Counted from the first letter of the stretch, positions 1 through 9,889 are shown. The stretch: 64,000 nucleotides of DNA from SMWD01 sp964629475 (GCA_964629475.1 CAZVQW010000010.1:45319-109318); one strand, 5' to 3'. Numbers and translations: made by a program. Notes: a model not told the origin generated them from the letters alone.

Positions 1-29
1 TCAACATTCCCTGCCGAAGGACATGAAGC

Positions 30-1514
30 TTGCAAGTCCACGGTCCTGAAGACATTACCGGTGAAATCAGGTGCGATTATCTGGTCATCGGATCCGGCGC
101 CGGAGCCAGCGTTGCCGGCCTGGAACTGGCCAGGGCAGGCCGTAATGTGATTCTCATTGAGGAAGGCAGACATCACCCCACCGAATCATTTGGATCCGAC
201 ATAGGGAAACAAACTGCCGAACTCTACAGGAACGGTGGTACCACACCAATTCTGGGCAAACCTTCTATTGCATTTGCCGAAGGCCGAAGCGTAGGCGGAA
301 CCACCGTCATCAACGGCGGACTGATCTGGCGGACACCTCCCTGGGTCCTGGATGAATGGCAACAGGAATACGGTTTACAGGGATTTGGCCAGGATAACCT
401 CGAAAGACACTTCCGGGCCGTAGAGAAAAACCTCAATGTCGTACAAACAGAAGTCAATCAAAACTCGGGAAACCTGGACTCGGTAAAGCTTCATGAAGGA
501 GCAAAACAACTTGGATGGAAGTCTGTAGTTGTCCCGCGGGCCGTCCGAGACTGCAAGAGCTCCAACCTGTGTCCCACTGGATGCCCGACAGGGGCCAAGC
601 AGAGTATGGCTATAACTTATCTTCCGCAGGCTATAGGCCATGGTGCTCAACTATATTCTGAATGCAAAGCGCTTAAGATTGAGTATGCGGGTAATAAGGT
701 AACGGGGGTGCTGGTAAGAGTGGGTCACTCCGGAAACCGAATTATTCGGTTTAAGTGCGATCATCTCATTCTCGGGGCAGGCGCAATACAATCACCTCAT
801 CTATTACGACGCAGTAAAATAATTTCCCGAGGCTCTGCCTTTCAATTTCATCTCAATCTGAAATTTGTGGTGGAGTTCTCTGACCCTGTCGAGTCAGAGA
901 ATGGCACTATCTTCACCACCCAGATGCAAGAATTTCTTCGCGATGGAATGCTGCTGACAGCAGCTAATATCAAACCGGCGTATATAGCTCTTTCATTTGC
1001 TACTCGAACGGCAAAGGGAATCGAGTCGGTCCTGAGCCGATATGATCACCTTGCAATCTGTACGGCAATGGTTCGACCCAAGGGCATGGGGCGAATCAAC
1101 AGCTCCCTCGGGGAGCAGCCTTTTCTTTGGTCCAGACTTGATAAAACCGATGCTCAGTTGATCAGGAAAGCTTGCCTAAGATCGATCAGGGTTTTTTTTG
1201 CGGCCAGGGCCAGGAAAGTCTATTTACCGTTGGCGGGAAATCCTTGTGTCACCTCGTTCTCACAGGCTGAACAGTTATTGACCGGCACTCCCGCAAAGGA
1301 CTTTGAGCTGGTCTCCGTTCATGTGATGTCCTCTCTCCCCATGGCAACACTCGACAGGAGAAATCTGGTTGACGGCACAGGAAAGCTGACTGACTGCAAG
1401 AATTTGCACGTCATGGATGCCAGTATTCTGCCTTCCAATATCGGAGAAAGTCCACAAGGCACCATTATGGCGTTCGTCCACGAGCTGGTCGAACGTTATC
1501 TTGAACAAAACTGA
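30..1514 (+). CDS. GMC-family FAD-dependent oxidoreductase
   Basis: This is probably a flavoprotein oxidising an alcohol or sugar; the substrate cannot be told from the sequence. A Rossmann FAD motif (YLVIGSGAGAS) starts about residue 18. It is followed by the GMC signature RSVGGTTVINGG near residue 88 and a C-terminal block ending VMDASILPSNIGESPQGT. The usual HPxG active-site stretch reads HVMSSLPMA. A cysteine-rich CPTGCPTGAK stretch lies near residue 190, as in bacterial GMC dehydrogenases that lack a signal peptide. The start is a TTG with a GAAGG box nine bases upstream; an in-frame TGA at 24-26 rules out anything longer. At 494 aa it is near the family length. It converges with the DUF288 gene 43 bases away. 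Its place beside glycosyltransferases suggests, but does not prove, a role in glycan or sugar metabolism. Confidence 0.85.
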   Translation: MQVHGPEDITGEIRCDYLVIGSGAGASVAGLELARAGRNVILIEEGRHHPTESFGSDIGKQTAELYRNGGTTPILGKPSIAFAEGRSVGGTTVINGGLIWRTPPWVLDEWQQEYGLQGFGQDNLERHFRAVEKNLNVVQTEVNQNSGNLDSVKLHEGAKQLGWKSVVVPRAVRDCKSSNLCPTGCPTGAKQSMAITYLPQAIGHGAQLYSECKALKIEYAGNKVTGVLVRVGHSGNRIIRFKCDHLILGAGAIQSPHLLRRSKIISRGSAFQFHLNLKFVVEFSDPVESENGTIFTTQMQEFLRDGMLLTAANIKPAYIALSFATRTAKGIESVLSRYDHLAICTAMVRPKGMGRINSSLGEQPFLWSRLDKTDAQLIRKACLRSIRVFFAARARKVYLPLAGNPCVTSFSQAEQLLTGTPAKDFELVSVHVMSSLPMATLDRRNLVDGTGKLTDCKNLHVMDASILPSNIGESPQGTIMAFVHELVERYLEQN

Positions 1515-1557
1515 CCGACCCAGCGAAATAATTACCGGATCTGATCGATCAATGAAA

Positions 1558-2559
1558 TCAGAGATCGAGTTTTTGTAGCTCATCAAGCCACAAGTCGACC
1601 AATTCTGTTTCCGCCGGTCCCACAATCTTTTCTTTGACCAGAGCGCGATAAATGTCGCTTAATTGCTGCTGCATTGACTCCCCGGAAACTATCGCATTTT
1701 GCGCAACATCTATTACCTTTCGGGCGTTCAAGTAAACTGGCACCTCATCCTCGAAGTCTTTCACGAAGTCATGAACATTTCTTTCCTGAAATACCGTTGC
1801 TTCAAAGAATCCGAGCCGATAATCATGATCCCACAAGATCACCTGGCCAATTAATCCGCGAAGAATATCGGTAAACCGGAAGCTTACATGGGATGGCAAA
1901 TATAGAAGCGGGAATGCCTCCTTATACGAAATCGTATTTTGCGAATTGTATGGCGATATGGTGCCTCTATCCAAAACAATCGGTTTCCGATTCTCGAATG
2001 TACAGGGAGAATTAATAACCAACCGATAAATCGCATCGACGTCCGGATCGCCGTTTGCAAGACCCTGCCACACCGGCACGCTAGCATTCTTTACATTCAG
2101 GGCCTGTTTGAAATCGAGCGCCTGTTGCGACCGAACACAATCCAGCGGCAGGCCTCGGGGCCAGATATGCTGATCGGTAAAATACGAATAGACATTAATA
2201 AAACCCTGATCCTGCGGTGAACAGGAAAAAGTGCCATCACGCTCCGGCATATACCAGTTGTCCAGAGGTAAATTATCGTCATCCGTATCGACAATTACCT
2301 GAAAACCCAAGTTAATGGCTTCCAAATATCCGATATTTTTCCTGGAATAATGACAAACAGGAAGACTCGATCCAAATGCCTCATACTTTTTTAGCTGATC
2401 TTCAACGGACAGATAGATGACGTCATCCAGGCGCCAATCACCCGGAGTTTTGGTATCACCGACCACTATTGTCTTCACTGAATCGAGATCGGCATAACCC
2501 TCGACGGCCTTGGTAGGCGATGCGATCGACGTAATAACGATAGCTGCTTGTTTAATCAT
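1558..2559 (-). CDS. STELLO/DUF288-like glycosyltransferase-fold protein
   Basis: This protein resembles the DUF288 (STELLO) family, best known from plant Golgi proteins that assist cellulose synthesis. The family hallmarks are visible: GDTKTPGDW at residues 34-42, YSRKNIGYL at 71-79 and an acidic DTDDDN at 91-96, in the place of a nucleotide-sugar/metal DxD motif. It is 333 aa long. There is no signal peptide or obvious membrane segment, unlike the plant proteins, which carry an N-terminal anchor. It lies 16 bases downstream of a GT2 gene on the same strand, so the two are probably co-transcribed and work on the same glycan. The enzymatic activity of the family is unproven, so no reaction is assigned. 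Confidence 0.72.
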   Translation of the reverse strand: MIKQAAIVITSIASPTKAVEGYADLDSVKTIVVGDTKTPGDWRLDDVIYLSVEDQLKKYEAFGSSLPVCHYSRKNIGYLEAINLGFQVIVDTDDDNLPLDNWYMPERDGTFSCSPQDQGFINVYSYFTDQHIWPRGLPLDCVRSQQALDFKQALNVKNASVPVWQGLANGDPDVDAIYRLVINSPCTFENRKPIVLDRGTISPYNSQNTISYKEAFPLLYLPSHVSFRFTDILRGLIGQVILWDHDYRLGFFEATVFQERNVHDFVKDFEDEVPVYLNARKVIDVAQNAIVSGESMQQQLSDIYRALVKEKIVGPAETELVDLWLDELQKLDL

Positions 2560-2575
2560 ATATTTTCCGTTTCTC

Positions 2576-3325
2576 TTACCGGATTGTCAGAGAGGCCAGA
2601 CTGGGCGCACGCCCAAGAATCCTCAGAAGAAAATAATAGCCGAGGCAATATATGGAATTCCTGATCGCTTTGCCCGAAATACTGTGTGACGGAGACTTGT
2701 AAACAATAGGAACCTCCTTGTATTGCGTATGACGTAACAGATATCTGATTTCTGTTTGATAGAAATGAGCCCATGACTTAAGCCTGTATGAGAGTATTTT
2801 CTCCACTATATTTCGGTCAAAAGCCTCGAAACCGGAGGTCATATCCTCAAGCTTCGTCCCCAAAAGAATATTAGACAAAAGCGTTCCGGCTTTAGACAGA
2901 AAAGCGCGCTTCATCGGCGGTCTGATATTCCGCCCTCCGCGCATGTACCGACTGCCGAACACGCATTGATTGCCTGCCGACAACCCCCCCAGGAAAACAG
3001 GGATTTCATTGGGATCATGCGACAAACCACCATCCATCTCTATGATGGCATCATGGCCACCGGCATACGCTTCTCTCAATCCTCTGACATAAGCATCAAC
3101 GACATTCCGATTTTCCGGAGCCCAGACTGTCGTAAATCGCTCATCGACACTCGAGAGCTGCCTGGAAAGAGTTAATGTTTGATCCTTAGATACGGCATCA
3201 ATAATGATATAGACATGTCCCGTATCAAGAGAATCGAGAACACTCTTAAGACTATCGGTGAACCGCTCGAATGTCTCTTCTTCATTGGCCATAGGAACGA
3301 TAACGGCAAAATCCATGTTATGCAT
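2576..3325 (-). CDS. Family 2 glycosyltransferase, dolichol-phosphate-mannose-synthase type
   Basis: The protein resembles DPM1-type GT2 enzymes, which move a sugar from a nucleotide donor to a polyprenyl phosphate on the inner face of the membrane. It starts with the GT-A fold (MDFAVIVPMANEEET). It has a metal-binding DGGLSHDP box near residue 100, where family members have DADLSHxP, and the SGFEAF region typical of DPM1 homologues. No C-terminal membrane helices are evident. The longest frame opens with a TTG at 3334; I prefer the ATG at 3325, with ATG 3316 as another possibility. Such a lipid-linked sugar would be the natural donor for the two multi-span transferases encoded just across the divergent gap, but that link is inference. 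Confidence 0.83.
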   Translation of the reverse strand: MHNMDFAVIVPMANEEETFERFTDSLKSVLDSLDTGHVYIIIDAVSKDQTLTLSRQLSSVDERFTTVWAPENRNVVDAYVRGLREAYAGGHDAIIEMDGGLSHDPNEIPVFLGGLSAGNQCVFGSRYMRGGRNIRPPMKRAFLSKAGTLLSNILLGTKLEDMTSGFEAFDRNIVEKILSYRLKSWAHFYQTEIRYLLRHTQYKEVPIVYKSPSHSISGKAIRNSIYCLGYYFLLRILGRAPSLASLTIR

Positions 3326-3726
3326 GCCAGTCAAACCTGACAGGACACAGCGGACAGCGCCAGATCTGCAGTAATGCAGAACATTCCTGCGTAATTATAA
3401 TGTCTCTGTCTATTGGATGGCGTATCTCGTACACCCATGGAATGCTCCGGCAATTAGTCCTTAGAACCCTAAACAATCCCGGGACAATGACCCGAGTAAA
3501 AAATATCCATGATCCCTCGATTGGCAAATATGTTGAGTAAAAGCCCTGTTCCTTCAAGATTAATCTACAATCGAATGGCCCGGCTTACGGCCAGTTCAGA
3601 GCATCCGCGATAGTAGATTGGGTGCCGCGCAAACACAACTACAGGCAGAGAATACATGCGAAATCCAGCCACCAAGTGTTACAGTTGAATTTTTGTGATG
3701 AAACTCACACGAATGCTCCGTCAGGA
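3326..3726. other. Divergent intergenic region, about 400 bases
   Basis: This gap separates the minus-strand GT2/DUF288 pair from the plus-strand membrane glycosyltransferases and must hold promoters for both directions. I see no convincing coding content. A GTG-initiated extension of the downstream gene from 3622 is open, but its 35 codons are hydrophilic, lack a ribosome-binding site and look non-coding. No clear dyad or repeat was found. Confidence 0.5.
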
Positions 3727-5529
3727 ATGATGTTTAGCACAATCCGTAAAAATTGGGCGCTAACCCTGTCCCTGTTTCTGTTTATCGCTCTCGGCGCCAT
3801 ATTCTTTCCTTCGGCAGGCAGAGATGATGACCATATTGCATATTGGAGCGCAAATTCACTGTTAGAGCATGGCGAGATCGTCAACTACAATGGCGAACGC
3901 TTGGAACAAGGCTCCAGCCTTGGATATGTTGCCCTGATAACGGTTGTCAGTGGAATCTCCCGGTTACGGGTACCGGAAATTGCCGTACCAACGGCCATCA
4001 TCTCCGGAATCCTGCTGCTGTTCGTGCTTAACGGGTTTAACTTGTTCTTTGACAGAAGAGTTGTGAATTTCGCTCTTCTGATCACCGCCACATCTTTTCC
4101 TTTTACATATTGGTCGTTCTCGGGGCTGGAAACGTCAACATACGCACTAACCCTGATCTCTTTCTGTTTTGTTTTCCTGAAAACAACCCAAGATTCGGGC
4201 AGGACTTGGAAGCATCTATATCTCTTTCCAATAATTCTGGTACTTCAGCTCTTACGCCCCGAGGCATTCTTTATCATTGGCCTGGCAGTTGGCTTATTCT
4301 GGCTGCTCCGAATAGCTATAGAAATTCGCGCCAACTACAGGGCAACTACGCTGATCCAGACAGTTCTTCGATCGAACTCTACTAGATTATCCGCATCGGT
4401 CATTCTTGCTAATTTTATTGCATTCATCCCCTTATTATCGTTTCGTTACATCTACTTTGGCAGCTTTTTTCCGCAACCTGTTCTATCAAAGCTTTTCGGA
4501 ATTTTTCCGGGCTTGCACTCAGGCATACCAATAATACCTAGCAGCAAATACATCATTGAGTTCTTCATCCAGAATCTGGTCCTGACGGGTTCGATTGTTG
4601 TATTGCTCTGTACTGTATTCAAGATATTAAGCAAAGGTGAAAACAAAAATAATACGCCACTTGAAATCTTGGTTGCATTTATCCTGTCCCAGTTCACTTT
4701 TATCATGCTGTCAGGACCAGACTGGATGGAAGCATTTCGCTTTGTCGCACCGATAGTCCCAATACTGTCATTGCTGACTGCGCTTTTTTTCTATCGGCTA
4801 TGCCTCAATCATGTAAAAATTAAAACCCCTCTTGTTGCAATCCTGATCTGCGTGCAAACAGCCGGATTCGGATATTTTGTCATCAACGATTCTTCGTCTG
4901 TGCCTTTGTGGGCGACCAGAAATAATGTTACCCGGGAAATTCCCGGCGCCCGGAATTACTCATGGTTATCCAGGGCCAACACACATCATCTCCGCGATAT
5001 ACCGGTAGTCGAGGCACTTAATGCCACGATCGAAAAACTTGAACCGATCATGAACGATCGACCTGTTGTTATTACGAGCTATCAGGCAGGGTTCGTGATG
5101 TATCATGTCGCAAAGAAGAACTTTGGCAAGATTTACTTTATTGACCTGGTAGGTCTGACGGATACCGCAATAACAAAATGCCCGCCACTGAAAATCGAAA
5201 CCCAGCGGCTCAGAGATTCAGCGGCACGCAAACAGCAACTAGGACACCTTGGTGTATTACGTTACCTGGTCACAGAGAGCGGTAAAGCGGGAACCTGCTT
5301 CAGCCCACGTCCGGATATCATCTATTTAATGAGTGAAGTCGAGGGGCTTGCACCGGAACTCAAGGAGCTGGGATACGAGTTTACTTTCAACAACACCGGT
5401 GACATCTCACTTGATTTTGGGAAAAGCACTTTTTACGGAGGTTACCTGGTTGATCGGGACCTATTCACGAAGGCCGGGCTAAAATTTAAGCAGTCACACA
5501 TTTCCGTCGATCATCAGGTGCTCCAATGA
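3727..5529 (+). CDS. Multi-span membrane glycosyltransferase (GT39/ArnT-like)
   Basis: An integral membrane protein of about 600 residues with a long run of hydrophobic segments and a hydrophilic C-terminal third. This is the layout of PMT/ArnT-type transferases, which use a polyprenyl-phosphate sugar and act on the periplasmic side. After the first membrane helix comes an acidic GRDDDHIAYW motif, where these enzymes carry the catalytic acidic residues. The C-terminal region (about residues 410-600) would be periplasmic. I chose the ATG at 3727 because the first membrane segment begins there. A GTG at 3622 would add 35 residues but has no ribosome-binding site. The next gene, 43 bases downstream, is of the same class. 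Confidence 0.72.
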   Translation: MMFSTIRKNWALTLSLFLFIALGAIFFPSAGRDDDHIAYWSANSLLEHGEIVNYNGERLEQGSSLGYVALITVVSGISRLRVPEIAVPTAIISGILLLFVLNGFNLFFDRRVVNFALLITATSFPFTYWSFSGLETSTYALTLISFCFVFLKTTQDSGRTWKHLYLFPIILVLQLLRPEAFFIIGLAVGLFWLLRIAIEIRANYRATTLIQTVLRSNSTRLSASVILANFIAFIPLLSFRYIYFGSFFPQPVLSKLFGIFPGLHSGIPIIPSSKYIIEFFIQNLVLTGSIVVLLCTVFKILSKGENKNNTPLEILVAFILSQFTFIMLSGPDWMEAFRFVAPIVPILSLLTALFFYRLCLNHVKIKTPLVAILICVQTAGFGYFVINDSSSVPLWATRNNVTREIPGARNYSWLSRANTHHLRDIPVVEALNATIEKLEPIMNDRPVVITSYQAGFVMYHVAKKNFGKIYFIDLVGLTDTAITKCPPLKIETQRLRDSAARKQQLGHLGVLRYLVTESGKAGTCFSPRPDIIYLMSEVEGLAPELKELGYEFTFNNTGDISLDFGKSTFYGGYLVDRDLFTKAGLKFKQSHISVDHQVLQ

Positions 5530-5572
5530 GAATTTCACTCGTCTCCAGTGAATCTTCAGCACGAGTTCAAAG

Positions 5573-7096
5573 ATGAACAACCAGCTGGAATCCTTACAAA
5601 TTTCAGTTCTCGGGCACAGGATCAGCATCTATGTAATTCTGTCTCTCCTGTTATTGCTTACCGCCGCCACGCTGAGGTTCCATGACCTCTCGCAAAGATC
5701 CATGTGGATAGATGAGGCCGCAGCAGCCATTTATTCGCAGGGATCACTTGCGCAGACAGTCGACAATACCCGACATCACAACACTTCACCGCTCGTCTAT
5801 CCCCTGATCCTTTATGCGCTACAGAAGGTCGAAAGAAGCGCAGGTAGTGTACGATTGCCGTCGGCCGTGTTCAGCCTGCTCGCCGTCCTAGTCATGCTCC
5901 TTTTACCACGGGCCGGAGCAGACCGGCGTGCCGCTTTCATAGCTGCGACTGTGCTCACCCTGTCATCCAGCCAGATTCACTGGGCGCAGGAGGCCAGGGA
6001 GTATTCACTCTCTGTTCTGCTGGCGGCGTTGATGATCTACGGTCTCCTGAGCTTTCTGAATAGCAAAGGCAGAAAACGCGCGGCTCTGTACGCGTCGTTG
6101 TTCGCCGCGCCACTGGTCCAGTATGGTCTCGTTCTGTTCGGATTCGCCGTAATCGGAACCCTGGGGCTTGCAGGCCTACTCCGTCGCAGGCCCTTCATCG
6201 GGGACGTCGTCAAGTCCGGCATCGCATTGGCTACGAGCGGTGTCATCTCATTGATCCTGACGCTGCGCTATCAGTGGCGAGCCAACGCCAACATCCACCT
6301 CAGTGACTATTTTTATGATGGCAGTCTTTTTGACCTGACGTCACTGGCAACATTTCTGGCTGGCAATACCTATTCCCTGCTCAAATACCTGATGCTTGGC
6401 GAAATGCTCCTGGGCGTATTCCTGGTCGCACTCGCAGTTTACGCCTGCCGCTTCACCTGCAGTATGGCGATGGAACGACAAACTTCCTATGAGTTACCGC
6501 TATTCCTGTTTGCCATCACGATCGCCGCTGCCGCCGTTCTGGCTGACGCGTACACTTATGGTGCCGCCCACCAATGCCTCTATCTGGCTCCGGCGACCGC
6601 GCTGGCCTTCGGCGGCGCATCAGTCGCGGTTGCCGACTCGCTGAAGGGCAGGGAGCGAATAGCCTGGACCGGCATGGTAATGCTGGTAGTCCTGACCTCC
6701 GGCGCCCTGACACTGAAGGATCGAAATCCCTACGCGGAGATCGAGGACATCAAAAGTGTGCTCTCCTACCTCCAGGAATCTCCGAGTCGAGACTACCCGG
6801 TGTATGTCTACCCCGGCGCCAGACCGGCGCTGACGTTCTATGGCATATCCGGGGATCGATTCGTATTCGGTGAACTCTACCCACAATTTGATCCGGCTGG
6901 ATTTCGTAACGAAATCAGTTCGGCGATGGATCGCGGTACCGGCCGGCTATGGATCATCCTGTCCAGTGTAGTGCCCGATGTGGAAGACTTCATCGTGTCT
7001 GAAATACCGGGGGAGTGGCATTTGGAAAAGAAGGTCGATGCGACGAAGGCGAGCCTGTATCTTGCATCAAGGCCAACGAGCCTAATCAAGGATTAA
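5573..7096 (+). CDS. Multi-span membrane glycosyltransferase (PMT/ArnT-like)
   Basis: A 507-aa membrane protein with about eleven hydrophobic segments. After the first helix it carries RSMWIDEAAAAIY, the acidic DE motif of the PMT/ArnT superfamily (Pfam PMT_2-like), and further on the HWAQEAREYSLSVL stretch, which is highly characteristic of these enzymes. It probably takes a sugar from a polyprenyl phosphate and adds it to a lipid, glycan or protein acceptor outside the inner membrane. The gene follows another transferase of the same kind at 43 bases and ends 4 bases from the stop of the convergent methyltransferase gene. Acceptor and sugar are unknown. Confidence 0.82.
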   Translation: MNNQLESLQISVLGHRISIYVILSLLLLLTAATLRFHDLSQRSMWIDEAAAAIYSQGSLAQTVDNTRHHNTSPLVYPLILYALQKVERSAGSVRLPSAVFSLLAVLVMLLLPRAGADRRAAFIAATVLTLSSSQIHWAQEAREYSLSVLLAALMIYGLLSFLNSKGRKRAALYASLFAAPLVQYGLVLFGFAVIGTLGLAGLLRRRPFIGDVVKSGIALATSGVISLILTLRYQWRANANIHLSDYFYDGSLFDLTSLATFLAGNTYSLLKYLMLGEMLLGVFLVALAVYACRFTCSMAMERQTSYELPLFLFAITIAAAAVLADAYTYGAAHQCLYLAPATALAFGGASVAVADSLKGRERIAWTGMVMLVVLTSGALTLKDRNPYAEIEDIKSVLSYLQESPSRDYPVYVYPGARPALTFYGISGDRFVFGELYPQFDPAGFRNEISSAMDRGTGRLWIILSSVVPDVEDFIVSEIPGEWHLEKKVDATKASLYLASRPTSLIKD

Positions 7097-7100
7097 GTTA

Positions 7101-7721
7101 CTAGTTTCCGTCATTTGGGTTGGGCTGCCAACGGACCAGCTTTTGCTGGCCAAGCTCGTCGAGCACATCGAAAGTTTCACCAGTAAGCAGATCAAGCTCA
7201 TTATGCCGGAGCACGACTACCAGACTGCCACCCTCGCTCAGGTGTTCCCGCGAGGCATCCAGAAAGCGCTGTATCAATTGTCGACGATCTTTGCGAATGA
7301 TGCGATAGACCAGCGCCGAGAACCAGCGGTTCTCCTTGGGCAACAGTGACTTGACGATAGCGAGGGGCCGGCTCCACCGGCCGGGACGCGAGTGGCCGTA
7401 AGGAGGATTGAACACGATGAGGTCGAAGCGGCTCGACACGTTCTCGAACAGGTCCGACTGGTAAAAGAGGACCTCAAGGTCATTGGCAGCCGCGTTGGCG
7501 CGACAACTCTCGACGGCATCGGAACTGACATCAACTCCCTCGCATTCCCGGCCCAGCGTGGTGAGATAGAGAGCAACGAATCCGGTCCCGACCCCAACCT
7601 CCAGCACACGGGTGAACGGAAGAACGGCCACACCACGGGCGATCATGAGCGTGTCCTCGCCCACGGGCGAAACGCCAAGGCGGCTCACGATCTCGAGGTT
7701 GTTGAATTCAGGGTAAATCAT
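7101..7721 (-). CDS. HemK/PrmC-like NPPY methyltransferase
   Basis: A class I S-adenosylmethionine methyltransferase of 206 aa. Motif I is EVGVGTGFVA at residues 41-50, the acidic residue ending strand 2 is in GVDVS at about 62-66, and the catalytic motif is NPPYGH at 105-110. An NPPY motif indicates methylation of an amide or amino nitrogen, as in PrmC or rRNA/DNA N-methyltransferases. The N-terminal bundle of PrmC is missing, so this is more likely one of the short HemK-related proteins of unknown substrate. It stands alone between plus-strand genes and shows no tie to the glycan genes other than position. Confidence 0.75.
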   Translation of the reverse strand: MIYPEFNNLEIVSRLGVSPVGEDTLMIARGVAVLPFTRVLEVGVGTGFVALYLTTLGRECEGVDVSSDAVESCRANAAANDLEVLFYQSDLFENVSSRFDLIVFNPPYGHSRPGRWSRPLAIVKSLLPKENRWFSALVYRIIRKDRRQLIQRFLDASREHLSEGGSLVVVLRHNELDLLTGETFDVLDELGQQKLVRWQPNPNDGN

Positions 7722-7916
7722 GCTTGGTCAGGGTATCGTGCCGAGGGTCCAGTTGGAACCCGGTCTACCTCAACTCTGCCGGCAAGTCTCGATCCACCTT
7801 CGCCATTGGATGCCGGTTTTTTGGAACTATGACAATCAAAGCGTCAAATTACGGCTACTCTCACGCTGACTTAGCTCGTCCACCGGGATAGAATCAATCT
7901 TCAGCGACTTTATTTT

Positions 7917-8663
7917 ATGAAGACTGATCCCGACGATATCAATCCAACGAAGCCCGGCCGTCTGCTCGGTGGCCGGCAGCATTTTGCCGATGATCTGCGC
8001 GGCAGTGGCGCCTATTGGTACTTCTCAGCGATTACATTCACGCTGCGGCGGGCCCTTTTACCGTTAGTACGAAAATATTGCTCTGGCCGGGTGCTCGATG
8101 CGGGGGCCGGAGGACTGCACGGACGCCAACTCTTGGCGCCCTATTGTCAGGAGTATGTCAGTGTAGATATCAGCAACCCACATGGTGAATTGGACATCAT
8201 CGCCGACGTACAAGACCTGACAACGATCGATGACGAACAATTCGAGTGCGTTTATTGCTCCCAGGTTTTAGAGCATGTACCACGACCAGGCAATGCGCTG
8301 CGCGAGTTTTTCCGCGTACTCAAGCCGGGAGGGACGGTGCTTATTGCCGTACCCCACCTGTCGGCACTGCATGAAGAACCCCATGACTATTATCGCTACA
8401 CTCAGCACGGTCTGCGTTACCTGCTGGAGTCAAGTGGATTTGAAATAGTGGAGATGAGTTCCGCAGGCGGTTTGATAACCTTTATCGCGCATCCTTTTTC
8501 ATATGTGCTCAATTCCGTATTCTGGCGTCTGCCATTTATCAGGTGGTTATTTTGGTTGATAAACCTGGTTTTACTGGTTTTGCCACCGTCAGCCCTGGAT
8601 CGCCTGCTGCATACGAACCGAAAGTGGCCTGCCAATATCATTGCGGTTGGCCGTAAACCCTGA
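7917..8663 (+). CDS. Class I SAM-dependent methyltransferase (Methyltransf_11 type)
   Basis: A 248-aa methyltransferase of the UbiE/Methyltransf_11 type. Motif I is RVLDAGAGGLHG, the acidic strand-2 end is in VSVDIS, the post-motif is VYCSQVLEHVP and the later strand is LKPGGTVLIAVP. A hydrophobic stretch near residues 200-225 may anchor it at the membrane. It begins the plus-strand run methyltransferase - GT4 - GT2 - flippase - GT2, with only 8 bases to the GT4 gene, so it probably modifies the same glycan or a precursor of it. The start ATG follows a region with several stops in all frames. Confidence 0.82.
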   Translation: MKTDPDDINPTKPGRLLGGRQHFADDLRGSGAYWYFSAITFTLRRALLPLVRKYCSGRVLDAGAGGLHGRQLLAPYCQEYVSVDISNPHGELDIIADVQDLTTIDDEQFECVYCSQVLEHVPRPGNALREFFRVLKPGGTVLIAVPHLSALHEEPHDYYRYTQHGLRYLLESSGFEIVEMSSAGGLITFIAHPFSYVLNSVFWRLPFIRWLFWLINLVLLVLPPSALDRLLHTNRKWPANIIAVGRKP

Positions 8664-8671
8664 CGCAGAAA

Positions 8672-9889
8672 ATGAAAAGCGTCCTACTGGTTACCGATGT
8701 GCCATTCTGGCAACAACGAAAAGGCAATCACCAGCGTATAGCAGCAATGCTTGCGTATCTTGTGGAACACTTTCAGATATCGGTTGTTTTTCTCGGTGTC
8801 GAGACACCACCACGACTGGACGATCGCGTTACTGTCACGCACATCTGCCGCCATCGCGGGCTCTCGGCACTTGCCTGGAAATTATTTCGATCCATGCCCG
8901 GACGCCTGCAACAGACGATAGTCCGTCAACTCGACAAGCTAAATGTCCGGCGGTCACTGGATTCTTTTGGTAACAATCATGTAGCAGACCGATTCGCGTC
9001 CATTTGCAACGCTGCAAACTATGATGCCGTCATCATCGAGTATATCTGGCACAGTTATCTCGCAAAAACCATAGACCGCACACGAAGTCTACTGTTACTT
9101 GATACACATGATATCTTCCATCGGCGCATTGCCGAATATGCACGCTTCGGCCGAACGCCTGACAAGATTGTTACACGGGAGCAGGAGCTCTCAGTGTATG
9201 AACAATTCGATCGACTGATAGCAATACAGACGGTCGAATATAATTATCTCGAAAGCCTGTTTCCCGGCCATGTCATCCTGGCCATGCACCCGGCTGAAGT
9301 ACATTCAGGCCACTACGCCGAACGCATGCGAAATCACCCTGCTGCAGGCAAGCTGACTCTGATTTACTTCGCATCTTATGGCGATGCGAATATCGATGCC
9401 ATCGAGTGGTTTGTCAGTGAAGTCTGGGATTCTGATCTGGCAGAGAAATTCGAACTACAAATCCATGGCGCCATCTGCGACTCATTACACTTTTCAAAAA
9501 CCGGTGTTCGCATCTGCGGAAAAAGCCCGACGGTTGATGCTGTTTACCGAAGCGCAGACATTGCGATCAATCCACAGCGCTTTGGGTCCGGCCTGAAAAT
9601 CAAGACTGTAGAAGCCATGGGTTACGGCGTACCAGTTCTGAGCACGAGCATTGGCGCTGAAGGTCTGGAGGAAGCCACGGATCAGGCGTTGCTGCGTGCG
9701 GATGACTCTGCCGGTATGCGACTACAGCTACATCGCCTGACTGACGTTACACTGCGAAAGTCGCTATCCCAAAACGGACTTGAGTTCGTGGCCCACAGGC
9801 TAACGCCGGAAGCCTGTTTTGCATCGTTGCGCCAGTTCATTGAAGCACACCACCCGGTAAACATCCCCGGCAATCCTGACAATGACTGA
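8672..9889 (+). CDS. GT4-type glycosyltransferase
   Basis: A GT-B fold glycosyltransferase of 405 aa. The N-terminal half begins with VLLVTDVPFWQQRKGNHQR, typical of the Glyco_trans_4 domain. The C-terminal half contains INPQRFGSGLKIKTVEAM followed by a GVPVLST stretch, the donor-binding E-x7-E region of GT1/GT4 enzymes. It would add a sugar from a nucleotide donor to a lipid-linked oligosaccharide on the cytoplasmic side. It lies 8 bases after the methyltransferase gene and overlaps the next GT2 gene by 8 bases, so translation is likely coupled. Confidence 0.85.
   Translation: MKSVLLVTDVPFWQQRKGNHQRIAAMLAYLVEHFQISVVFLGVETPPRLDDRVTVTHICRHRGLSALAWKLFRSMPGRLQQTIVRQLDKLNVRRSLDSFGNNHVADRFASICNAANYDAVIIEYIWHSYLAKTIDRTRSLLLLDTHDIFHRRIAEYARFGRTPDKIVTREQELSVYEQFDRLIAIQTVEYNYLESLFPGHVILAMHPAEVHSGHYAERMRNHPAAGKLTLIYFASYGDANIDAIEWFVSEVWDSDLAEKFELQIHGAICDSLHFSKTGVRICGKSPTVDAVYRSADIAINPQRFGSGLKIKTVEAMGYGVPVLSTSIGAEGLEEATDQALLRADDSAGMRLQLHRLTDVTLRKSLSQNGLEFVAHRLTPEACFASLRQFIEAHHPVNIPGNPDND

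Noticed and set aside
1515..1557. Terminator between the GMC and DUF288 genes
   Set aside because: Some GATC/ATCAG symmetry exists, but no stable stem with a T-tract could be drawn.
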